Source: SAR324 cluster bacterium
GTDB taxonomy: Bacteria > SAR324 > JACQKK01
Assembly (NCBI GenBank): GCA_027296185.1
Contig: JAPUJL010000396.1
Location: 1-6,933, forward strand
Direction of reading: 5' to 3'
Length of the DNA: 6,933 nucleotides
Positions 1 through 4,914 of this stretch are shown here, one piece after another. The notes beneath the pieces were generated by a model. The model was not told the origin of the DNA, searched no databases, and was given only the letters and a program-made list of their open reading frames with translations. The stretch's first letter is position 1; each line of letters begins with the position of its first letter. Both the position numbers and the translations under genes were made by a program.

Positions 1-279
1 GAGCTTGGCAGCGACCGGGTGGGGCGGTTGCGGCAGCTCACCGGCGGGCGCATGCCTCTCGTCGCCGCCGGGGGCGTCTTCGGCGCGGAGGAGGCCTACG
101 CCCTGATCCGCGCGGGCGCGAGCCTGGTGCAAATCTACACCGCCCTGGTTTATCGGGGCCCGGGCGTGGTCAAGGCGATCAAGCGGGGCCTGGTGCAACT
201 GTTGCAGCGGGACGGCTTCGCCAGGATCGCCGATGCCGTGGGTACCGCCGGGGAATCGGGCCGCCGCTCGACCCACTAG
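1..279 (+). CDS. pyrD: Dihydroorotate dehydrogenase (quinone), class 2, C-terminal fragment
   Basis: This is the last 92 residues of a gene whose start lies left of the window; frame 1 is open from base 1 to the TAG at 277-279. The enzyme oxidises dihydroorotate to orotate in pyrimidine synthesis, passing electrons through FMN to membrane quinone. The visible segment has the end of the TIM barrel: the FMN-phosphate-binding stretch ([13 protein letters not shown]), then [19 protein letters not shown], a hallmark of the quinone-linked class 2 enzymes, then a closing helix and the [10 protein letters not shown] end. The last ten or so residues ([10 protein letters not shown]) are a non-conserved tail. 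The next gene follows on the same strand after 53 nt. Identification is firm for the family; the class assignment rests on the C-terminal motif only, because the N-terminal membrane-binding helices are outside the window. Confidence 0.93.
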   Translation, partial: ELGSDRVGRLRQLTGGRMPLVAAGGVFGAEEAYALIRAGASLVQIYTALVYRGPGVVKAIKRGLVQLLQRDGFARIADAVGTAGESGRRSTH

Positions 280-332
280 CGCGACCCACACCGGTCGAAC
301 CGCCCCGCCTAACCTCTTCCCTTGGACGCGAC

Positions 333-1544
333 GTGAATCCTAAAACGTGGGTGCCCAGGCGCCGGTGGTTGCGCTGGCTGTTGGGGGTGTTGGGGGCGGT
401 CGTGCTGACCATCGCCGTGCTGGCATTGGTGCGCGCCTACCTGCTGTTTCCGCAGGTGGCCCTGGAGCCGATCCTGCGGGACGAGCCCCTGGAGATGCCC
501 ACCCACCTGGCCGAATTCCCCGACGGCTCGGGGGAGATGGCGGTCACGGAAAAGGCGGGCCGCATCCTCCGCTTTCACCGGGATGCCCCGCGCGCCGCAG
601 GGGTCCTGCTCGATTTGCGGGCGCGGGTCGCCATCGAGGGGTGGGAGGATGGCTTGTTCTCCATCGCCTTTCATCCGCGGTTTAGGGAGAACGGAAAGTT
701 CTTCGTGTTCTACACCGCCGCCGAGCCGCGGCGGGTGGTGATCTCGCGCTTCACCATGGACCGGGACACCCGCACCGCCGACCCGGCAGGGGAGGAGACG
801 ATTCTGACCATCGGCAAGCCGAGCCCCAACCACAACGGCGGCTCGCTGGTCTTCGCGCCGGACGGCACCCTGTTTCTCGGCGTGGGGGATTCCCAGGTGG
901 CGCGCCACGGTCAGCAGCGCGACACCCTGCTGGGCAAGGTGCTGCGCATCGACGTGGACCGGCCCGGCGATGGCCGCGCATACGGCATTCCGCCGGACAA
1001 CCCTTTCGCCGGCGGCCGGGATGGTTTCCGGCCGGAAATCTGGGCCTACGGATTTCGCAATCCCTGGCGCATCAGCCTGGACCGGGAGACGGGCGAGATG
1101 TACGCGGGAGACGTGGGCTCCACCCGCTTCGAGGAGGTGGACCGGGTGGTCAAGGGAGGAAACTACGGCTGGGCGCACATGGAAGGCGAGGCGTGCAGCG
1201 ACCTTCTCCCCAACTGCAACCCGGCCGATTTCCGGTTCCCGTTGGCGGCGTTTCCCCGCTACGTCACCCGCGCCATCATCGGCGGGCACGTCTACCGGGG
1301 CGAGCAACTGCCGTGGTTGCGGGGGAAGTACGTATTCGGCACCTACTTCCGCGGCCTGTATGCCATTCCGATCGACGATTCGGGCGTGATCACGCTGCCC
1401 GAGGTGCTGCTGTACCGGCCCCGCGCCGATCATGGCGCCAACGAAGGCAAGGAGATCCGCATCTCGTCCTTGGCGGAAGACTTGAGCGGCGAGCTGTACG
1501 TGGTGGACCTGAAGGGTGGGCTCTATCGGATCGTCGAGCGATGA
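333..1544 (+). CDS. Membrane-anchored PQQ-dependent sugar (glucose/sorbosone) dehydrogenase family protein
   Basis: A 403-aa protein of the glucose/sorbosone dehydrogenase six-bladed beta-propeller family. Characterised members oxidise aldoses or sorbosone with PQQ and calcium in the periplasm. After RRR at 9-11, a hydrophobic segment (about 14-36) looks like an uncleaved signal anchor, placing the propeller (about 48-402) outside the cytoplasm. Family motifs in order: HNGG at 167-170 with the presumed catalytic His167, followed by FAPDGTLFLGVGD; LLGKVLRID (199-207); PDNPF (221-225); EIWAYGFRNPWR (235-246), whose Arg242-Asn243 match PQQ-contacting residues of soluble glucose dehydrogenase; GDVG (259-262); NYGW (277-280); and ISSLAED..GELYVVD near the end. 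Cys288 and Cys295 could form a disulfide. In the VFGTYFRG motif (335-342) a Thr replaces the usual Asp. The GTG at 333 is the most upstream plausible start and has only a weak ribosome site (GGA at 324-326). No PQQ synthesis genes are visible. The substrate cannot be inferred, and some family members lack proven dehydrogenase activity. Confidence 0.88.
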   Translation: MNPKTWVPRRRWLRWLLGVLGAVVLTIAVLALVRAYLLFPQVALEPILRDEPLEMPTHLAEFPDGSGEMAVTEKAGRILRFHRDAPRAAGVLLDLRARVAIEGWEDGLFSIAFHPRFRENGKFFVFYTAAEPRRVVISRFTMDRDTRTADPAGEETILTIGKPSPNHNGGSLVFAPDGTLFLGVGDSQVARHGQQRDTLLGKVLRIDVDRPGDGRAYGIPPDNPFAGGRDGFRPEIWAYGFRNPWRISLDRETGEMYAGDVGSTRFEEVDRVVKGGNYGWAHMEGEACSDLLPNCNPADFRFPLAAFPRYVTRAIIGGHVYRGEQLPWLRGKYVFGTYFRGLYAIPIDDSGVITLPEVLLYRPRADHGANEGKEIRISSLAEDLSGELYVVDLKGGLYRIVER

Positions 1545-1636
1545 GCCCCATCCGGTCTCGGCGGTGTGCCGGCGCGGCCGCGCTCGGATTTCCGCCCGGC
1601 GCGGGACTCCGCCCCATACGGGGAGATTGAACGGGG

Positions 1637-2401
1637 ATGCAGGAACTGGTCGACTTCACCGAACACCTGGCCCGCCGGAGCGGGGAGCTGATTCTCCGCC
1701 ATTTCGGCGAGCCGCTGGCCGTGGAGCGCAAGGCCGACGGCACGCCGGTCACCGTTGCCGACCGGGAGGCGGAGCGGCTGCTACGCGCCGAAATCGAGGC
1801 CCGCTACCCGGATCACGCCGTCCTGGGAGAGGAGGGCGGGCAGAGCGGAGCCGAGGGCGCGGCGTTCCAATGGGTGCTCGACCCCATCGACGGCACCAAG
1901 GCGTTCGTGCGCGGGGTGCCCTTGTTCGGCACCCTGATCGCCCTGCTGGAGGAGGGGCGGCCGGTGCTGGGGGCGATCCACCTGCCGGCCCTGGGACAGC
2001 TGTTGATCGGCGCGCGGGACCGCCCCACCACCCTGAACGGGCAGCCGGTGCGGGTATCCGACGTGGGCGAGCTGGGCCGGGCCACCCTGCTGCTTACCTC
2101 GCCGGCCAGCATCTTCGAGTTGGGCCACGGAGCGGCCTACCACCGCCTGCGGAAGCGGGTGGAACTGGTACGGGGCTGGGGCGATTGCTACGGCCACTTT
2201 CTCGTGGCCAGTGGCCGGGCGGAGATCATGCTCGATCCGGTGATGAACCTGTGGGACGTGGCGGCGCTCAAGCCCTGCATCGAGGGCGCCGGGGGGCGGC
2301 TCACGGATCTGGCGGGGGAGGGAAGCGGTCTGGGCGAAAGTGCCCTCTCCACGAACGGGCACTTGCACGAGGAGGTACTGTCGCTCCTGCGCCCCGCCTA
2401 G
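1637..2401 (+). CDS. hisN: Inositol monophosphatase-family phosphatase, probably HisN-type histidinol-phosphatase
   Basis: A 254-aa, full-length member of the Mg2+-dependent, Li+-sensitive IMPase superfamily, cytosolic with no signal peptide. Metal-binding motifs are intact: GEEGG at 64-68 (Glu65), WVLDPIDGTKAF at 79-90 (Asp82, Asp85, with Gly86-Thr87), and LWDVAAL at 205-211 (Asp207). Several stretches fit the HisN histidinol-phosphatase subgroup (as in actinobacteria) better than SuhB or CysQ: RGVPLFGTLIALLE after the DGTKAF motif, and RGWGDCYGHFLVASGR at 179-194. HisN removes phosphate from L-histidinol phosphate, the penultimate step of histidine synthesis. No other his gene is in view, so the substrate is inferred from subfamily resemblance only; other small phosphate esters are possible. 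The ATG at 1637 is the first in-frame start after a TGA at 1628-1630. The nearest purine-rich stretch (GGGGAG, 1619-1624) is about 12 nt away, so the ribosome site is poor. It lies 92 nt after the dehydrogenase gene and converges on the Rrf2 gene. Confidence 0.85.
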   Translation: MQELVDFTEHLARRSGELILRHFGEPLAVERKADGTPVTVADREAERLLRAEIEARYPDHAVLGEEGGQSGAEGAAFQWVLDPIDGTKAFVRGVPLFGTLIALLEEGRPVLGAIHLPALGQLLIGARDRPTTLNGQPVRVSDVGELGRATLLLTSPASIFELGHGAAYHRLRKRVELVRGWGDCYGHFLVASGRAEIMLDPVMNLWDVAALKPCIEGAGGRLTDLAGEGSGLGESALSTNGHLHEEVLSLLRPA

Positions 2402-2456
2402 CGGTCACGGCAACGGCGCGGACCGTGGATGAATCGAGAGCCGCAGCCTTCGAGAC

Positions 2457-2473
2457 ATCCCGCGGGGCGGGAT
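2457..2473. terminator. Perfect hairpin in the gap between convergent genes, possible terminator
   Basis: ATCCCGC (2457-2463) and GCGGGAT (2467-2473) are perfect complements around a GGG loop. The hairpin lies between the converging phosphatase and Rrf2 genes, where a bidirectional terminator would be expected. No run of T follows on either strand, so it is not a classical intrinsic terminator. The gap (2402-2508) contains no other gene. Confidence 0.35.
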
Positions 2474-2508
2474 TCCTCAGGCAAGCGGGTGGCCGTGACA
2501 GGCGGAAG

Positions 2509-2994
2509 CTAGGCCGGGCGGGCCGTCTGATCGGAGTGGGTGAAGCGCCCTCCCATCTGCTTGGACAGTTCCGCGGGCCAGACCTCGTCGTGCTCGACCA
2601 GTTCGACCAGGGTGATCGTCCGCAGGAATTCGAGCAGCCGCTTGTTGACCGTGAACATGGGAGAGATGATGTTGCAGTGCTCCGCGATGGTGCAGGCGCA
2701 AAAGCCCGACTTGAGGCAGTCGGTGAACGCCAGTTGCCCGTCGATCATCTCGATCAGGTCGGCGAAGCTGAGCTCCTCGAGGTTCCCCGCGATGCGGTAT
2801 CCGCCATGGGCGCCTTGCTCGGATTGCAGAACGCCCGCCGCGTTCAACGTGCGCAGCACGTGGGCCAGGGGATCGAAAGGGGTGCCGTAGCGCTCGCAAA
2901 TTTCCCGCACGGTGGACAGCTCACCTTTCGGCTTCCCGTTCATGTGCTTGAGCGCAATCAAACCGTATTCGACTTTTCGATTTACCTTGAGCAC
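2509..2994 (-). CDS. Rrf2-family transcriptional regulator with Fe-S-type cysteine cluster
   Basis: A 161-aa DNA-binding regulator of the Rrf2 family (IscR, NsrR, RirA relatives). It starts LKVNRKVEYGLIALKHM, the usual family N-terminus, followed by the winged helix-turn-helix: VREICERYGTPFDPLAHVLRTLNAAGVL with the wing QGAHGGYRI. The dimerisation helix region holds Cys93, Cys99, Cys101 and Cys107 (spacing C-x5-C-x-C-x5-C), where family members bind a 2Fe-2S or 4Fe-4S cluster sensing iron-sulfur status, nitric oxide or redox state. The start chosen is GTG at 2994-2992, because GGAGG (3006-3002) sits 7 nt before it. The ATG at 3000 is only 1 nt from that site and would add just Met-Ile. An open frame reaches a TTG at 3099, but that extension is not family-like and overlaps the putative promoter. 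The C-terminus after about residue 145 is a variable tail. Which regulon it controls is unknown; the divergent two-gene unit and its own promoter are the closest candidates. Confidence 0.9.
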   Translation of the reverse strand: MLKVNRKVEYGLIALKHMNGKPKGELSTVREICERYGTPFDPLAHVLRTLNAAGVLQSEQGAHGGYRIAGNLEELSFADLIEMIDGQLAFTDCLKSGFCACTIAEHCNIISPMFTVNKRLLEFLRTITLVELVEHDEVWPAELSKQMGGRFTHSDQTARPA

Positions 2995-3000
2995 GATCAT

Positions 3001-3006
3001 CCCTCC
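3001..3006 (-). promoter_or_regulatory. Shine-Dalgarno site that decides the Rrf2 start
   Basis: On the minus strand this reads GGAGGG, a near-perfect anti-16S match. It directly abuts an ATG (3000-2998), too close to use, and is 7 nt (counted from GGAGG) from an in-frame GTG at 2994-2992. The protein starting at that GTG begins with the canonical Rrf2 N-terminus. Confidence 0.75.
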
Positions 3007-3097
3007 GGAGGCGCGGGACCCGCGTGATTCCGCTGCTTGAGCGCCCCCGTGGCGGCACGCGAAAGGATCCGGCGCCGGCAAACACACCCCATTGGTC

Positions 3098-3126
3098 AAA
3101 CTACTCTAATCGAGTCACAACCTCAA
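3098..3126 (-). promoter_or_regulatory. Candidate sigma70-like promoter for the Rrf2 regulator
   Basis: Reading the minus strand, TTGAGG (3126-3121) as a -35 box is separated by exactly 17 nt from TAGTTT (3103-3098) as a -10 box. The -35 matches four of six consensus bases; the -10 is weak. It lies in the only AT-rich patch of the intergenic region and would give a leader of about 95 nt. TTGTGA (3120-3115) is an alternative -35 with worse spacing. Predicted by eye only. Confidence 0.45.
3103..3115. promoter_or_regulatory. Palindrome within the promoter spacer, candidate Rrf2 operator
   Basis: ACTC-TAATC-GAGT is an inverted repeat with 4-bp arms and a 5-bp centre. It occupies the spacer and touches the -10 of the candidate Rrf2 promoter, the usual position for autorepression. 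On the plus strand its centre also includes TCTAAT (3105-3110), a 5/6 match to a -10 box pointing toward the exported-protein gene, without a good -35. A dimeric Rrf2 protein commonly binds an imperfect palindrome overlapping its own promoter, but the arms here are short and the match to known IscR or NsrR sites is only loose. Confidence 0.35.
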
Positions 3127-3332
3127 GCAGCGGTGGTACCCTATCCCAGAGGGGAGGCTACTCCCGGGCGGGCGGGACCGAGGTTAGGCCGTTCGGTGGT
3201 GCGGCGGCTCGGCGGCAGCGCGTGGCATCCGCGATGGGCTCCGGCGCGGCCCTTGCTTCGGGATTGGGAATGAGGCGTCCGGGCTGAGGCTGCCCGGGCC
3301 GCACAACCGACGGTTTCGATGGTGGTGGCGGG

Positions 3333-3851
3333 ATGAGGATTCGCCGGCTGGCGGTGTTCACGATTGCAGTCTGTGCGGTGGGGGCGGCGCTGGCGCCTCC
3401 CGTGCAGGGGATCGAGCTGTGCAGCCCCAAATCGAAGCAATTGATGCGGTCGGTGGGCATCGCGCCGGAGCAGATCGAGCGGCTCTGTGTGGCGGCGGAG
3501 CGGGCGAGCCGGCTGACCCGCCTCACCATCCGCCGCACGGAGGACGAGCTGGGCTACTGCCGCGTGACCCTCGCCCTGCGAAACGACTCGATCCACCACA
3601 TCGACTCGTTCATTTTCACCAGCGAGGGAGGGCGCTTCGAGATCTTCCGCTTTTACGACATCCTGCCCGGCACCACGAGCTATGCCTCCGGGCGCAGCCG
3701 CACCCTGATGGCCTGCGACGAACTGCCCGAGTTGCGGCTGACGCTCCGCTGGCCCGGCACCGCCCGGGTGGACGGCCGGCCGCTGCAGGGGCGGCGGCTG
3801 GAGCAGTTCAAGCCCGCCCTGCAAAGCGAGGAACTGACATGGACCCGTTGA
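3333..3851 (+). CDS. Exported protein of unknown function with four mature-chain cysteines
   Basis: I do not recognise this 172-aa protein. It begins MRIRRLAVFTIAVCAVGAAL, a basic n-region plus hydrophobic core typical of a Sec signal peptide, with likely cleavage near Gly26 (VQG|IEL). The mature protein would be about 146 aa and periplasmic or secreted. It has Cys30, Cys52, Cys76 and Cys128, an even number compatible with two disulfides. Residues about 30-60 look helical. The remainder (about 62-145) alternates like a beta domain, with CRVTLALRNDS, DSFIFTSEGG, the FRFYDILPGTTSYASG stretch and LRLTLRW resembling strands of a beta sandwich. The ribosome site before the ATG is weak (GGCGGG region). 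The last 13 nt overlap the start of the next gene, so the two are probably translated together. It is divergent from the Rrf2 regulator across a 338-nt region. Codon-position GC pattern and intact length support a real gene. Confidence 0.75.
   Translation: MRIRRLAVFTIAVCAVGAALAPPVQGIELCSPKSKQLMRSVGIAPEQIERLCVAAERASRLTRLTIRRTEDELGYCRVTLALRNDSIHHIDSFIFTSEGGRFEIFRFYDILPGTTSYASGRSRTLMACDELPELRLTLRWPGTARVDGRPLQGRRLEQFKPALQSEELTWTR
3828..3833 (+). promoter_or_regulatory. Ribosome binding site for the 82-aa gene, inside the upstream gene
   Basis: GAGGAA lies 5 nt before the ATG at 3839. It is the best-placed Shine-Dalgarno site on the plus strand of this window and fixes the start of the short gene, whose frame is otherwise open much further upstream (to 3419) as an antisense-like shadow of the preceding gene. 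Confidence 0.7.
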
Positions 3852-4087
3852 ACGCCCGGGCGCTGGCGCGTACGTTGTGCCCCGTACCGGCCTGCGGGGC
3901 CGCGGTGATCCTGGCCGAAGTCGCCGGAGAGCGCATGGCGCTGAATCCGGTGGTGACCACAGTCGCCGTGCCCGGCGAAGCCGGAGAGTTTGCGCTGGTG
4001 CAGGGGCTGCAGCCCCATGCCTGCACTTGCGTGGACATCGTGGCGCGGCAGGCATTTCGCGCGAAGCTGGAAGCCCTTCCGCTGTAG
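3839..4087 (+). CDS. Small putative zinc-ribbon protein, 82 aa
   Basis: This short protein has no signal peptide and is probably cytosolic. Its pattern is LCPVPACGAAVILAEVAGER, then MALNPVV, then a C-terminal HACTCVDI. Cys14 and Cys19 (C-x4-C), with His60, Cys62 and Cys64 (H-x-C-x-C), could bind one zinc. The layout (paired cysteines, a strand, G-x-R-M-x-L-[ND]-P, a distal His/Cys group) recalls small zinc-ribbon proteins of phages and bacteria that carry a C-x-x-C ... G-K-x-M-P-x-[DN] signature, but I cannot name a family. The ATG at 3839 is chosen because of GAGGAA 5 nt upstream; it overlaps the end of the exported-protein gene by 13 nt, indicating translational coupling. The stop at 4085-4087 is 17 nt from the end of the convergent permease gene. 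A role in nucleic-acid or metal binding is only a guess. Confidence 0.72.
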   Translation: MDPLNARALARTLCPVPACGAAVILAEVAGERMALNPVVTTVAVPGEAGEFALVQGLQPHACTCVDIVARQAFRAKLEALPL

Positions 4088-4104
4088 CGGCGCTCGCGTC
4101 CAGG

Positions 4105-4914
4105 CTAGGGGGCCGCCTCCGGGGGGCGCTCCGAGGCCTCGAGGCCATCCGCCCGGCGGCGAAGTTGCCGCACCCGTCCCCAGCAGAGTCCATAGGCGGC
4201 CGCCACCAGCATGCCGTGGGTCACGATCATGCCCGGCCAGGGAGCGGCGATCCACTGGGCAAGGCCCCAGGCGGCGGGTTCGTGGGCCGCGTAGAACGCC
4301 CGCAGTGGACTCAGCGGCGGCCAGAGCACCCCCCCGATCACGAACAGCGCCACCAACGCCCCATGGGCGGCCAGGATCAGGCGCACCGGACGGTCTTCCA
4401 GCCACAACATCAGCAGCAGTGCCACGGCCCGCCCGGAAAACCCGGTGATCAGCAGCACCGCCGCGGCACCGCCCAACTGAGGCACGGGCACCCCTTCCAA
4501 TGCGGCCGCGGACGCCAGCACCGGTGCCGCCACCAGCAGAAAGAGCAGCACGTCGCCCATCCGCCCCGCGAGAGTCCCACGCAGATAGACATGGATCGGC
4601 AGCGGTACGTATGCCGCCCATTCCTGCACCCCCTGCCCGGCCTCCTCCGCCGGCTCCGCGCGGATGCCCAGGATGAGGCCCAGATAGGCGGCGATGAACA
4701 CAATGACGGTGCCCACCGCCGTATAGGTGAACGGGCCCTGATCCAGGTCCAACACCGGATGGTAGGGCCAAGTGAGCAGGAGCACCGCCGCGGCGATGAG
4801 GGTCAGCCACAGGCTCCGGGTGCGGGCGCCCCCGTTGGCGAGGAACCGCCCGAAGTCGCGCCGGAACTGGGGGTTCAGCGCCCGGCCGGCGATGGATGGC
4901 GTGGGCCGCCTCAT
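4105..4914 (-). CDS. ABC-2-like transporter permease, six predicted membrane helices
   Basis: A 269-aa integral membrane protein. Hydrophobic segments are seen near residues 33-49, 65-84, 121-137, 146-170, 178-197 and 228-246, the six-helix layout of ABC-2-type permeases. The stretch YVPLPIHVYLRGTLAGRMGDVLLFLLVAAPVLASAAALEG (described by position, about 102-141) follows the ABC-2 pattern of a conserved 'LP...' loop, a 'G[KR]' element entering helix 3, and a Pro in helix 3. The basic N-terminus and the charged tail (LRRRADGLEASERPPEAAP) would lie in the cytoplasm. Such permeases pair with an ABC ATPase to move polymers, lipids, peptides or drugs, or to support envelope assembly; no ATPase is inside the window. 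The ATG overlaps the stop of the upstream 653-aa gene (ATGA, 4911-4914), so the two are translationally coupled and probably form one complex. Family assignment comes from topology and weak motifs, so the substrate is unknown. Confidence 0.68.
   Translation of the reverse strand: MRRPTPSIAGRALNPQFRRDFGRFLANGGARTRSLWLTLIAAAVLLLTWPYHPVLDLDQGPFTYTAVGTVIVFIAAYLGLILGIRAEPAEEAGQGVQEWAAYVPLPIHVYLRGTLAGRMGDVLLFLLVAAPVLASAAALEGVPVPQLGGAAAVLLITGFSGRAVALLLMLWLEDRPVRLILAAHGALVALFVIGGVLWPPLSPLRAFYAAHEPAAWGLAQWIAAPWPGMIVTHGMLVAAAYGLCWGRVRQLRRRADGLEASERPPEAAP

Larger units (their letters stand above)
2995..3332. other. Divergent intergenic region between the Rrf2 regulator and the exported-protein gene
   Basis: This is 338 nt without a convincing gene. 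The part nearest the regulator (about 3081-3130) is clearly more AT-rich than the rest and carries the promoter and palindrome listed separately. The remaining part up to 3332 is GC-rich and would form a long leader for the plus-strand gene. It includes two small perfect stems, GGGAG/CTCCC (3152-3165, 4-nt loop) and CCGGGC/GCCCGG (3279-3297, 7-nt loop). In sequence this rich in G and C such stems may be chance. Open frames here lack good starts or recognisable protein character. Confidence 0.7.

Noticed and set aside
309..1433. A 374-codon minus-strand open frame antisense to the dehydrogenase
   Set aside because: The opposite strand encodes a full set of family motifs; the antisense product is low-complexity and His/Pro/Arg-rich.
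2404..2499. The 8-bp inverted repeat as ends of a mobile element
   Set aside because: There is no transposase, no target duplication and only 80 nt between the arms.
1516..3027. A 503-codon open frame on the plus strand crossing the phosphatase gene and the antisense of the Rrf2 gene
   Set aside because: It overlaps two well-recognised genes; its translation is rich in Arg, Gly and Pro with no domain, as expected of out-of-frame reading in GC-rich DNA.
3037..3273. Short plus-strand open frames in the divergent intergenic region
   Set aside because: They run through the promoter region, lack ribosome sites and show no protein-like pattern.
4079..4090. CCGCT/AGCGG palindrome over the stop of the 82-aa gene as a terminator
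   Set aside because: Full pairing leaves a 2-nt loop, and only four pairs can form realistically; no T run follows.
3680..4810. A 376-codon minus-strand open frame over the permease and the zinc-ribbon gene
   Set aside because: The permease frame gives clean membrane helices and a coupled start, whereas this frame gives Gly/Arg/Ala-rich sequence with no features.
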